From: Desulfovibrio sp.
GTDB taxonomy: Bacteria; Desulfobacterota; Desulfovibrionia; Desulfovibrionales; Desulfovibrionaceae
Assembly (NCBI GenBank): GCA_031276785.1
Contig: JAISMK010000071.1
Location: forward strand, 1 to 35,777
Direction of reading: 5' to 3'
DNA length: 35,777 nt
Position numbers and translations under genes: made by a program. The notes beneath the pieces are model-generated. The model ran no database searches. It was given only the letters and a program-made list of their open reading frames with translations, and was not told where the DNA came from. Below are positions 1-8,845 of the stretch, piece by piece (position 1 is the stretch's first letter; each line of letters begins with the position of its first letter).

Positions 1-100
1 AGGGGCAGGACGGAAGAGTCCAGCCCCTCCGCAAAAAGAACTCGCGCCTTGCCAAACGAAAAAACTCAGCGTTTCCGAAATCCATTTAATCAGTGCTTAC

Positions 101-2230
101 TTAAAGGGCGGCCGGGTCAGGTTCCGGGGCGGCCGGGTCAGGTTCCGGGGCGGCCGGGTCAGGTTCCGGGGCGGCCGGAGGCGCCGGCTCGCAAGCCAGG
201 AGGATGCTGAGCCGCGTTTCCAGCCATTGCCGGTGAGCCTCCTCGCAGCCGGCGGGCCTGTCCGGCCAGGATTCCCAGACCGACAGGGGTATGGCCAGGG
301 CAATCCTCTCTCTGGCGGCCAGTTCAGCGACCACCGCAGGATCGCGGGTTTCCAGGATCGTCCTGCCCAGGTAATAGGTGTAGGTTCCGCCGTAATCCCG
401 GAAGGAGACCGGAGTGAATCCCCTGCCCGCCAGATCCTTCATGGCCCTGGCCTGGGATTCCGGGCTGAGGACGGCGGAGAAGGAAGGAGCCACCTGCGTT
501 GCCAGGGGGAAGGAAAGGACTGTCAGGGACAGAGCCGCCGTAAGGATCGTGCCTTCCGGACGGGAGGAGCGCAGGAGCAGCCAGAGCAGGAAGGCGGCCA
601 GGATCATCCCTCCTGCCGTCAGGAAGAACCATGTGTTCAGGGGCAGCTCCCAACCGGGCAGACCTTTCAGGGGCGGCCGAGGCAGAAGGCCGAAGAGCAT
701 CAGGGAGGCAATGCCCAGGGCCAGGCCGGCCAGAAGGATGGTCAGGGCCAGACTGTGCCGGAACAGGGCGGACCTCCGGGCGGAGAGCTGCAGGGCGGCC
801 CGGCCCGCCAGGAGAGCCAGGGCGGGAAGTGAGGGCAGGAAATAGACGGCGAGTTTGGTGCTTACGGCGGAGAGCAGAAGCAGGGAGGAGATCGCCACGC
901 ACCACAGGTAGCCGTAGCCCTCTCCTTCCGGACGGCGGGAGGCCGCGAGTCCTGCGCGCATTCTGGCGCCGAACAGCCCGGTCCAAGGCAGGGCGAGGAG
1001 GAGCGGGGTCCAGGGGAGGAAAATCAGGGGCAGGGCCGCCAAATAGTAATACCAGGGTTCCTGGTGGTGAAAGGCGTTGACCAGCCGGTTGACGGTCTGC
1101 TCTTGCACATAGACGCGGAAAAAGGCGTCAAAGCCGCCCAGTTCCAAGGCGGCTGGCGCGGCCCAGGCGCTGATCAGGGCCAGACCCACCAGGAGGCCGA
1201 GCAGGAAATCTCCGCGCAGGATGCGCCGGGGCGTGCCCCGCCAGCAGAGGAAAAACAGTCCGGCCGCAAGGGGCAGAGCCAGGCCCAGGGCTCCCTTGGT
1301 CAAAACAGCAAGGGCCGCCAAGGTAAAGCCCAGAACCATGCAGCCCGCTGCCTGGGGACGGACCCAGGCATGGTAGAAGGCGGCGTGGCTGCACACCACC
1401 AGGGCGGAAAAAAGCAGATCCATCCGGGCGTAATGCAAAAGTCCCATCACGGCGGCGCAGGTAAGCAGGATCAGCCCTGACGCCAGTTGGGTCCGCCCGT
1501 CATAGCGGGCGACAAAACGGCCGAAAAACAGGGCCGCCCAGAGAAACAGCAGGCCGGAGACCGCCGCGCCCGCGAAATACAGATTCACTTCTTCCGTTCC
1601 GGCCAGGGCCAGCAGTTCCCGCAATCCCAGCAGAAACCAGAAGTAGAGCGGCGGCTTGTCAGGATATAGCTCCCCATTAAGGCGCAGGAGCAGCCAATGC
1701 CCGTTGTCCGCCAGTTCCCGGAAGACGGCGGCGTGCCGGATTTCATCGGAATACCAGAGGGAGCGCGAGTCAAGGGCGGGAAGAACCTGGGCCGCCAGCA
1801 GCAGGGTAAGAACAACCAGAGGGGACAGGGCCAGAAGATTGAACAGCCGCGAACCCAGGCTGGCGGGCAGGCCCGGCTCGGCCCTGAGCAGGGGATGGGT
1901 GCGGAAAAAATCCGCCGCCCCGGGTTCCGCCCTTGGGCGGGAGACGGCCTGTTTGTTCTCCGTGTCCAGATAGGCGGAGGCTGCGGGCCGGGAGGCGCCG
2001 GCCTCCGGCTCCTGGCCCGGTTCCTCGGCGCCGGCGGCGTCGGAGGGGGTGGGGCCGGCGTCCGGGCGATCCCCGCCGTCCGGATTTTCCATGCCAGGGG
2101 CCTCGGACGGAGAGATATCCGAGGCCGGGAAGCCCTGGCCCGAACCATCCGCGCCAGAGGCGTCAGTTGGAGGAAATTCCTTTTCTGCGGGCAGGATCGG
2201 GGGATGGGAAGGGTCAGACGGCTGGTTCAC
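101..2230 (-). CDS. ArnT/PMT-family membrane glycosyltransferase with long disordered N-terminus and C-terminal (PEPDPAA)n repeats
   Basis: Translation has LWYSDEIRHAAVFRELADNGHWLLLRLNGELYPDKPPLYFWF, typical of ArnT-like GT83 proteins, then many TM segments. Likely GTG start at 2230 in a GTGA overlap with the upstream PAP2 stop; the longer ORF to 2896 overlaps PAP2. Confidence 0.8.
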   Translation of the reverse strand: MNQPSDPSHPPILPAEKEFPPTDASGADGSGQGFPASDISPSEAPGMENPDGGDRPDAGPTPSDAAGAEEPGQEPEAGASRPAASAYLDTENKQAVSRPRAEPGAADFFRTHPLLRAEPGLPASLGSRLFNLLALSPLVVLTLLLAAQVLPALDSRSLWYSDEIRHAAVFRELADNGHWLLLRLNGELYPDKPPLYFWFLLGLRELLALAGTEEVNLYFAGAAVSGLLFLWAALFFGRFVARYDGRTQLASGLILLTCAAVMGLLHYARMDLLFSALVVCSHAAFYHAWVRPQAAGCMVLGFTLAALAVLTKGALGLALPLAAGLFFLCWRGTPRRILRGDFLLGLLVGLALISAWAAPAALELGGFDAFFRVYVQEQTVNRLVNAFHHQEPWYYYLAALPLIFLPWTPLLLALPWTGLFGARMRAGLAASRRPEGEGYGYLWCVAISSLLLLSAVSTKLAVYFLPSLPALALLAGRAALQLSARRSALFRHSLALTILLAGLALGIASLMLFGLLPRPPLKGLPGWELPLNTWFFLTAGGMILAAFLLWLLLRSSRPEGTILTAALSLTVLSFPLATQVAPSFSAVLSPESQARAMKDLAGRGFTPVSFRDYGGTYTYYLGRTILETRDPAVVAELAARERIALAIPLSVWESWPDRPAGCEEAHRQWLETRLSILLACEPAPPAAPEPDPAAPEPDPAAPEPDPAAL
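106..178. repeat. 21-bp in-frame tandem repeat (about 3.5 copies of GGGCGGCCGGGTCAGGTTCCG)
   Basis: Units at 106-126, 127-147, 148-168 and partial 169-178; encodes PEPDPAA heptads at the C-terminus of the glycosyltransferase. Confidence 0.95.
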
Positions 2231-2880
2231 GATAACCCCCGCGCGCTGATGTAGTGGACGGCGAGGGAGCAGAGAGCGCCTATGCCCATGCCGGCCGCGA
2301 TATCGGAGATGTGGTGCATGGAAAGATAGATACGGGAGTATCCGACAAGGGCCGGTACAAGGCCCAGCCCCAGCGAGAACAGAGGCCGGGCGCGGCGCGT
2401 GGCCAGAGGCGCGCAGGCGCCGATTATTTCGGCGGTATGTCCGGAGGGAAAGGAATGGTTGCCGTGTTCCAGAGTAAAGGGGACGTAGCCGACGCCCTGA
2501 AGCAGAGACTGGGGCCGGGGCCGGCCCACGGCGATTTTCAGGAGACGCACCAGGAGGAAGGAAAGGCTGATCTGGACGAGAACATAGGCGACGCACAGAC
2601 GCAGCAGGGAAAGATCGGGCATTTTCAGTCCCCGCCGGAAGATCCAGGCGTAGACCCCGTAGAACAGAGGCGTCGCTCCATAGGATACCGCCAGCATGGC
2701 CTGGGTGAGCAGGGGCTGCCTGGGCCGCAGGCCGCTGAAGTATTCGGCAAGTTCCCGGTTCGAGCCGAAAGCCGCGGACAGCCAGAGCAGAGTAAGAGCC
2801 AGAGGGGTCAGGCAGAGCATAAGATGGGTCCAGGGGTAGCCGCACAAAAAGACGGCGATCTCTCTTCCTTTCCCGGACAT
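2227..2880 (-). CDS. PAP2-family phosphatase (lipid phosphatase-like)
   Basis: Motifs KIAVGRPRP, SFPSGHTAE and SRIYLSMHHISDIAAG match the PAP2 signature; start at MSGKGREIAVF. Confidence 0.85.
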   Translation of the reverse strand: MSGKGREIAVFLCGYPWTHLMLCLTPLALTLLWLSAAFGSNRELAEYFSGLRPRQPLLTQAMLAVSYGATPLFYGVYAWIFRRGLKMPDLSLLRLCVAYVLVQISLSFLLVRLLKIAVGRPRPQSLLQGVGYVPFTLEHGNHSFPSGHTAEIIGACAPLATRRARPLFSLGLGLVPALVGYSRIYLSMHHISDIAAGMGIGALCSLAVHYISARGLS

Positions 2881-3022
2881 GCGGTCTCCGTGCCAATGCC
2901 GCCCTAATTTTATTTCCGATTCAAAACCGCGTCCTTGCTGTTTTGAATTGTCGGCCGGCGCTGTGGTACTCATGGCCTTCTTTAGGCCCGGTCCTGTTGT
3001 TTTGCGCAAGGCGGAGTTACCG

Positions 3023-3784
3023 TCAGCGGGCCGCCTTGCCCCGCCGATACTGGATGTAGCCGTTGCGCACGGCGGAGTAGGGTTCCACCGCCGTGCCGCG
3101 CATATCGTCGTAGATATCCAGAATCTTGTCCAGGTCGTTAAAGGTTTTCACAGCCGTAAGGCCGAAGCCGATCCAAGGGTCCATATAGGCCAGGGGATCC
3201 AGAAAGGTGTCTCCCACCATGCCCAGAGAATCCTTGAGAGTGCTTGGGCCCAGGAAAGGCCAGACAATATACAGAGTTTCCTTCATGCCCCAGACGGCCA
3301 GGGTCTGCCCCAGGTCCTCCTCTTCCACCGGGACAATGGCGGGGTGGGAGGGGGCAAGATCAAAGATGCCGCCCAGGCCGGCGGTGGAGTTCAGAATGAA
3401 CCAGGAGAATTCGGCTCCTGCCGCCAATCCCTTGCCCTGCAGCAGATTATTCACGAAGCGCACCGGGAAAAGGAGATTGTAGAATACATTGTGCAGGCCC
3501 GTGCGCACCGGATCGGGCGTTATGGCCACATATCCCCGGTGCAGGGGCCGGAGAACATAGTCGATGGCGACGTCGTTAAAGGACTGAACGGCTCTGTTCC
3601 AGCCCTCCAGAGGGTCTGGCACCCGATTGTCCTCATACTCCGCAAAGGGGTCGTCTTCTTCCAGGGAAGGATGGGGGCCGGCCGCGGCCGGCCCGGCGCC
3701 GGGCAGCAGGAGGCAGAAGATCAGGATCCCCGGGAGGAGAAAGCGTCGGCGCGTTCCGGAAGCGCAAGGCGGGCACGGGATCAC
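3023..3784 (-). CDS. mlaA: MlaA/VacJ-family outer-membrane lipoprotein
   Basis: DPLEGWNRAVQSFNDVAIDYVLRPLHRGY, VRTGLHNVFYNL, VWPFLGPSTLKDS: VacJ family hallmarks. Confidence 0.9.
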   Translation of the reverse strand: MIPCPPCASGTRRRFLLPGILIFCLLLPGAGPAAAGPHPSLEEDDPFAEYEDNRVPDPLEGWNRAVQSFNDVAIDYVLRPLHRGYVAITPDPVRTGLHNVFYNLLFPVRFVNNLLQGKGLAAGAEFSWFILNSTAGLGGIFDLAPSHPAIVPVEEEDLGQTLAVWGMKETLYIVWPFLGPSTLKDSLGMVGDTFLDPLAYMDPWIGFGLTAVKTFNDLDKILDIYDDMRGTAVEPYSAVRNGYIQYRRGKAAR

Positions 3785-3800
3785 AGACCGCTTCTCCGCT

Positions 3801-4448
3801 CTACTGCGCGGCTTGCCGCGGTCGGTTAAGGTCGCGCATCTTGGCGGCCATGTCTCCGACCTGCCGGATCAATTGCTCCACGTCGCCCTTGCTCAGGAGT
3901 TCCTGGAACTGATCCCGGTAGTAATGGACCATGCTCACGCGCTCAATAACCACGTCATAGACGACCCAGTTGTCTTTGCGGGTCATGCAGTAGGCCACGG
4001 ACACGGGCGTGCCCTTGACGTCCACGCTGGTCTGGATCTCGGCGCGCCTGCCGTCCTTGCTGGCGCTCTCGTCCAGGTAGGTGACGGTTTCTCCGTCATA
4101 GCCGGCGAGTTTCTCAAGGTAGCGTTCCCGCAGCAGGTTGGTGAAGGCCGCCTGGAAACGGTTTTTATGATCTTCGCTGAAGGTCAGCCAGGCGGGACCC
4201 ACCGCGCGCATGGAAAGTTCGCCGAAGTCAAAGAGAGTCAGGATGATCTTTTCCACAGAGTCCATGATTTCCTGCTGTTTGGCCGGGTCGTTGCGCTCCG
4301 GCCGGCCCAGTTCCGCCAGCACGGCGTTGATGGTGGATTCCAGGCGCTGCCGGGCCTCGGATTCCGCCGCCAGGGCGGGGGAGGGCTGCCGGGAGACCAG
4401 CAGGCAGAGCAGAGCGTATGTAAGAAAACGCGCTAAAGAGGCCGTCAT
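3801..4448 (-). CDS. mlaC: MlaC-family periplasmic phospholipid-binding protein
   Basis: Signal peptide plus FDFGELSMRAVGPAW, RYLEKLAGYDGETV, VVYDVVIERVSMVHYYRDQFQELL; position within mla operon. Confidence 0.88.
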   Translation of the reverse strand: MTASLARFLTYALLCLLVSRQPSPALAAESEARQRLESTINAVLAELGRPERNDPAKQQEIMDSVEKIILTLFDFGELSMRAVGPAWLTFSEDHKNRFQAAFTNLLRERYLEKLAGYDGETVTYLDESASKDGRRAEIQTSVDVKGTPVSVAYCMTRKDNWVVYDVVIERVSMVHYYRDQFQELLSKGDVEQLIRQVGDMAAKMRDLNRPRQAAQ

Positions 4449-4891
4449 TTTACTCCTCCGAAAACGAATTTGCCGATGAGCGCTTCAATGTCCAGAGCGG
4501 ACTCCGTTTCTTCGATCTCCCCTCCGGGCGGCACCAGGGAGGAGGAACCGCCCGGAGACAGGCGCACATACTTATCGCCGATCAGTCCGCTGGTCTTTAT
4601 GGAGGCAATGGTATCCCCGCTGAGGGCGACATTCTTGTCCATCTGCAGAGTCACTTTGGCCCGGAAACCGTCCTGAAGGCTGATGCCGATCACCTTGCCC
4701 ACGCTCACTCCTGCGATTTCCACCCTGGCTCCGGGGCGCAGCCCGCTCACGGAGGCGAAGGTGGCCTCCACAAGGTAGCCGTCCGAGGAGAAAAGCTCCA
4801 TCCTGCCCAGCTTGATGGTCAGGTATCCGAGGCAGAGAAGGCCGGCAAGCACGAAAAGGCCGACTGAAAATTCCAGAGAATATTTTCTCAT
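4445..4891 (-). CDS. mlaD: MlaD-family MCE-domain protein
   Basis: MRKYSLEFSVGLFVLAGLLCLGYLTIKLG, GLRPGARVEIAGVSVGKV, IKTSGLIGDKYVRLSPGG; single MCE domain. Confidence 0.9.
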   Translation of the reverse strand: MRKYSLEFSVGLFVLAGLLCLGYLTIKLGRMELFSSDGYLVEATFASVSGLRPGARVEIAGVSVGKVIGISLQDGFRAKVTLQMDKNVALSGDTIASIKTSGLIGDKYVRLSPGGSSSLVPPGGEIEETESALDIEALIGKFVFGGVK

Positions 4892-5013
4892 TCCGCCTGT
4901 CCTTTTTCCGGTTCGCATTTGCCGCCCGTAAAGCCGGGGGGCGCTGCTCCCCCCTTTTCCCTGGCGGGAAAAGGCTTGTTGTCCGCGCGTGATTCCGCCC
5001 GGTTCCGGTTTGT

Positions 5014-5859
5014 TTAACGGCTCTCCAGCCAACTGTCCAGAGCTTCCGCCATGCGTCCCCGGACGGCAGGGTCCAGATCGGCCGCGGCCGGGCAGGGGGC
5101 GCCGTCATCCTCCCGGGGGGCGGCGCGGTCCAGAAACAAGCGCAGGTAGGGATTGGCCGTCTTCTGCAGACCGTCGAGATCTCCGGCATAAGCCACGGTC
5201 TTGTCCGCCAGGACCAGGATATGGTCGGCCAGGGCGCGCACGCTGGCCATGTCGTGGCTGACGGTGACGATGGTCATGTCCGGAAAGCGTTTTTTCATGG
5301 TCAGGAGCAGGGCGTCCATCTGGGCGGCATTCACCGGATCCAGGCCGGAGGTGGGCTCATCGCAGAGCAGAAGGGGCGGGAGCGTGACCAGAGCCCTGGC
5401 CAGGCCGGCCCGTTTTCTCATGCCGCCGGACAGCTCCGAGGGATAGTAGCCGGCGAATCCTGCCAGATTGACCAGGAAGAGGGTGTGCCGGACAATGGCG
5501 CGGATATCGTCGGGGGAAAGGCGGGTATGTTCGGCCAGGGGCAGGGCCACATTTTCCCCCAGAGTCAGGGATCCCAGCAGGGCGCCGTCCTGGAACAGCA
5601 CCCCCATGCGGCGTCGGATGCGGCGGAAGGCTTTGGGCGGCAGGGCGAAAAGATCCTGCCCGCCCAGCAGGATTTGCCCGGACAGAGGCCGGGCAAGGCC
5701 GATGATGTGGCGGAGCAGAGTGGATTTGCCGCTCCCCGATCCGCCCAGAATGACGGAGATTTTCCCGGCCGGCAGGACGGCGCTGAAGTTTTCCAGAACA
5801 ACGGTTTCGCCGTAGCCCAGGCGCAGATCCCGCAGTTCTATGTCCCAGAATGTTCTCAT
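5014..5859 (-). CDS. mlaF: MlaF-family ABC transporter ATPase
   Basis: Walker A GGSGSGKST, signature LSGGMRKRAGLARAL, Walker B LLLCDEPTSGLDP. Confidence 0.9.
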   Translation of the reverse strand: MRTFWDIELRDLRLGYGETVVLENFSAVLPAGKISVILGGSGSGKSTLLRHIIGLARPLSGQILLGGQDLFALPPKAFRRIRRRMGVLFQDGALLGSLTLGENVALPLAEHTRLSPDDIRAIVRHTLFLVNLAGFAGYYPSELSGGMRKRAGLARALVTLPPLLLCDEPTSGLDPVNAAQMDALLLTMKKRFPDMTIVTVSHDMASVRALADHILVLADKTVAYAGDLDGLQKTANPYLRLFLDRAAPREDDGAPCPAAADLDPAVRGRMAEALDSWLESR

Positions 5860-5863
5860 TCGG

Positions 5864-6667
5864 TTACAGCAGGAAAGAGGTGAGCGCATAGTCTCCTGTG
5901 AGCAGGAGGACGCAGGAAAGAACCACAGCCGAGGTGGTGGCGTTGCTCACGGCCTCCGGACCCATGCCGTCCGTGCGCATGTGGGCGAAATATCCTTTGT
6001 AGCAGCAGACCAGGATCACCGTCAGGGCGAAGACCAGGGATTTGAGCAGACAGCCCTGAACATCCGCCCAGACCACGCTACTGGCGATCCGGTCGAAATA
6101 TACTCCCTGGCTGATGCCCAAGAGAAGCACGCCGGAGACATAGCCCCCCAGAATGCCCACGATGGTGAACACGGAGGTCAGCAGAGGGAAGCAGAGCAGG
6201 GATGCGGTGACGCGCGGGGCCACCAGATAGCCCATGGGGCTGATATCCATCACCTCCAGGGCGTCGATCTGATCGCTGATGCGCATGACCCCGATTTCCG
6301 CGGCCATGGCGGAACCGGCCCGCCCGGTGACCATAATGGCGGTGAGTACCGGGCCGAGTTCCCGGATCAGGCTCAGGGCCACAGCGGACCCGAGCAGTCC
6401 CTCGGAGCCGAACTGGGCCAGGTTGTAGTAGCCTTGCAGGCCGAGAACCATGCCGGTAAACAGCCCGATGAGTACAATGAGGAAAAAGGACCCCGCCCCC
6501 ATGAAGTAGATCTGGCGGATCACCTTGCCCGCCTGTCCGCGCGAGGGCATGTGGCGGATGCCTTGGGCCGCGAACAGGGCCATGGCCCCCATTTCAGCGA
6601 TGAAATTCAGGACAAGGCGGCCGAGAGAGGCAATAAGGCCGGTAAGGGCGAAATGCCGTTGCTGCAT
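5864..6667 (-). CDS. mlaE: MlaE-family ABC transporter permease
   Basis: GMVLGLQGYYNLAQFGSEGLLGSAVALSLIRELGPVLTAIMVTGRAGSAMAAEIGVMRISDQIDALEVM: MlaE hallmark. Confidence 0.92.
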   Translation of the reverse strand: MQQRHFALTGLIASLGRLVLNFIAEMGAMALFAAQGIRHMPSRGQAGKVIRQIYFMGAGSFFLIVLIGLFTGMVLGLQGYYNLAQFGSEGLLGSAVALSLIRELGPVLTAIMVTGRAGSAMAAEIGVMRISDQIDALEVMDISPMGYLVAPRVTASLLCFPLLTSVFTIVGILGGYVSGVLLLGISQGVYFDRIASSVVWADVQGCLLKSLVFALTVILVCCYKGYFAHMRTDGMGPEAVSNATTSAVVLSCVLLLTGDYALTSFLL

Positions 6668-6923
6668 GGGAATTTTGTTGCCTGTTTCCCCGGGCTGGGC
6701 CAGGGGATGATTGTTTCCGGCCGCTGGCCGGCGGCCCAGAGGTTCCGCCGCGGAGCCTTTTCCGGGGAGTTTACTGCAGAGGGAAGAGGGAGGATCCTTT
6801 CCGGTCCGCCCGCTGTGGCCGGCGGCGCGGTATCCGCCTCGGCGCTATGCATATCCGCTGGACAGCGCCGCGTCAAGGCCGGAACCCATACCCCGAGGCC
6901 GGCATGCGCCTATTGGCTTTGAT

Positions 6924-7052
6924 CTAGAGCATTTTACGCTTGAAATGCTTGCTTGACGGCGAGCTTGGCTCGCCTGCAAGCATTTCGCGGCAAGGATTTG
7001 CAGGCAAATCCTTGCAGAGCGGTCCAACTTTTTCAAAGTTGAACTGCTCTAG
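6924..7052 (+). repeat. Dispersed palindromic element copy R1 (modules A-B-C, full length)
   Basis: CTAGAGCA...TGCTCTAG ends; A hairpin GAAATGCTTGC..GGCGAGC-TTG-GCTCGCC..GCAAGCATTTC; B hairpin GCAAGGATTTGC/GCAAATCCTTGC; C hairpin GAGCGGTCCAACTTT/AAAGTTGAACTGCTC. Confidence 0.92.
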
Positions 7053-7269
7053 CTCCCCGCCCCCCGCCGTTAAATACAGTTCTACCCGGACGTATTTTGT
7101 CGGCCCAAAATGTATCTTTCGGCCCTGTTGTCATCCTCCCGGTTCCGTGCAAGTATCTTCCAACGCCAGTCGCGCTCGCGTCCAGGGGGGAGGAGGCAAT
7201 GCCTGGCATGTATATTGCTAATGCTCCGCAGTATCTTGCCCTTACACATTATTATCCAAGGAGCCGACC

Positions 7270-7755
7270 ATGCCTATGGTACCCATTCCTCCCATTGTCG
7301 CCGGGGATGAAATTGTCAATCACGGGCCGAAAATTTTTGAAGACATCCAGGCGCGTCCCGGCGAAAAGGCGCTCATCACCATGCATACGGTTCCCTTTGA
7401 AGGCTCAGTCGGCCTGATCAACATGCTGACCGCGACCCGTCTGGTGCGCAAGGGCTATGACTTCACCATGCTGCTCTATGGTCCCGGCGTACTCATGGCT
7501 TCCAATACCCGGGGCTTCCCCAAGGTGGGGGACGAGGGCTTCGGAGGCAACCTGGCCTATAACAGGCAGCTTGCTACAATTATGAAAGAAGGCGGAAAGA
7601 TTCTGGCCTGTCGTTTCGCTATGAGCGCCCTGTACGGCATGCGCGAGGCGGACCTCCTGCCCGGCGTTCAGGCCATCCATCCCCTGGATGTCCTGGACTG
7701 CAGTCTTCTCCACCAGCGCGCCGGCGCCCTGATTATCTCAACATGGACCGTATAA
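7270..7755 (+). CDS. MSMEG_0572/Sll0783-family nitrogen-starvation response protein
   Basis: GEKALITMHTVPFEGSVGLINMLTATRLVRKGYDFTMLLYGPGVLMA...CRFAMSALYGMREADLLPGVQAIHPLDVLD resembles this family from memory; RBS AAGGAG 6 nt before ATG. Confidence 0.8.
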   Translation: MPMVPIPPIVAGDEIVNHGPKIFEDIQARPGEKALITMHTVPFEGSVGLINMLTATRLVRKGYDFTMLLYGPGVLMASNTRGFPKVGDEGFGGNLAYNRQLATIMKEGGKILACRFAMSALYGMREADLLPGVQAIHPLDVLDCSLLHQRAGALIISTWTV

Positions 7756-7797
7756 TAAAGGTGCCATTGCAAAATAAAATGCTCTACAGGAGACTAT

Positions 7798-8667
7798 ATG
7801 GAACGCTTCGATGCAAAGCATAAAGTTAAGCGTAAAGTGTTTGATGCTCATAATCACATTGGCTTTATGGAGGGCTTTCCGTACTATGGCCTGCCGAAAC
7901 CGGTTAATCCAACGGTTTACTGTGACAACGATCGCGCTGCCAAAATCAGGCAGATGGACGCCTTGGGAGTGGAGCGGGCCATTGTCATGTCCAATTACGG
8001 CATTCCGGACGCGGCCCAGCCCTTCGGGCTGAACCCGGTCGTTCTGGAGGCCTGCGCCCATCCTGATAAACGGATTCTCGGCGGGATATGGTTTTCTCCC
8101 CTGGCCAAGATGAAGGAGGCCAATGCCCGGTCCCTGAAGCTGGCCGGAGAGCCGGGAGTCAAGGTGCTCAAAGCCACCTGCCTCTTGGGCGGAACCTGGA
8201 ATCCCGAGGATTGGGACGGGGAAACCATGGCCATGTGGGAGGACATCATTGCCGTGGGCGAAAAGTATGACCATGTTTTTCATATTCATACCAGTCCGGG
8301 CGGCGGTTCAGACGTCAGCAACGGCATTAAGTTCGTCCGCGCCTACGGCAAGCGGGTTAAAGTGCATATTGTCCATTGCGGAGGAGGGGTTTCCGGGCAT
8401 ATCAAGTTTATCCCCGAGTTTTTCAAGCTCATTCAGGAGGAGTACAAGGTATACACGGACACCTCCTGGTCCGTCGGCTTCTGTACCCGCTACCTGTTTG
8501 AGGAAATGGAAAAGCAGGGAGTGGGCGACGATCGGGTTCTGTTCTCCTCGGATGAGCCGTGGTCGGATTTCTGGAGCGAATACTACAAATTTGAAGGACT
8601 CGGGCTTTCTTCCGAACTGAAGGACAAAATATTCTGGGGAAATGCCGAGAAATTATACGGAGTGTGA
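7798..8667 (+). CDS. Amidohydrolase-2 (ACMSD-like TIM-barrel) family metal-dependent hydrolase
   Basis: FDAHNHIGFM metal-binding motif, HIHTSPGGGSD, VHIVHCGGGV, VLFSSDEPWSDFWSEY; RBS AGGAG upstream. Confidence 0.85.
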   Translation: MERFDAKHKVKRKVFDAHNHIGFMEGFPYYGLPKPVNPTVYCDNDRAAKIRQMDALGVERAIVMSNYGIPDAAQPFGLNPVVLEACAHPDKRILGGIWFSPLAKMKEANARSLKLAGEPGVKVLKATCLLGGTWNPEDWDGETMAMWEDIIAVGEKYDHVFHIHTSPGGGSDVSNGIKFVRAYGKRVKVHIVHCGGGVSGHIKFIPEFFKLIQEEYKVYTDTSWSVGFCTRYLFEEMEKQGVGDDRVLFSSDEPWSDFWSEYYKFEGLGLSSELKDKIFWGNAEKLYGV

Positions 8668-8672
8668 TTGCC

Positions 8673-8790
8673 AGGAGCAGTTCAACTTTGAAAAAGTTGA
8701 ACTGCTCTGCAAGGATTTGCCTGTGAATCCTTGCCGAGCGATGGTCGCAGGCGAGCTTTGCTCGCCGTTAAGCAACCATCTCAAAGCGAA
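8673..8790 (-). repeat. Dispersed palindromic element copy R2 (C-B-A on plus strand)
   Basis: GAGCAGTTCAACTTT-GAA-AAAGTTGAACTGCTC perfect 15-bp stem, AAGGATTTGCCTGTGAATCCTT, GGCGAGCTTTGCTCGCC. Confidence 0.9.
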
Positions 8791-8845
8791 ATTGGTCAAG
8801 GCTGGCGACGGGGTGAAAATCGTCAACTGATGCGGATGAGCGGCT

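Noticed and set aside
44-105. Similarity between the window start (AATCAGTGCTTACTTAAAGGG) and the region before UbiD (AATCAGCGCTTCCAAAGGG)
   Set aside because: Only a short imperfect match; not enough to call a second repeat family without genome data.
101-2896. 931-aa version of the glycosyltransferase starting at 2896
   Set aside because: The first ~220 residues overlap PAP2 in another frame and look like shadow translation; the GTG at 2230 in a GTGA overlap is more plausible.
5840-6922. 360-aa plus-strand ORF over mlaE
   Set aside because: Antisense shadow; the minus frame encodes a textbook MlaE permease.
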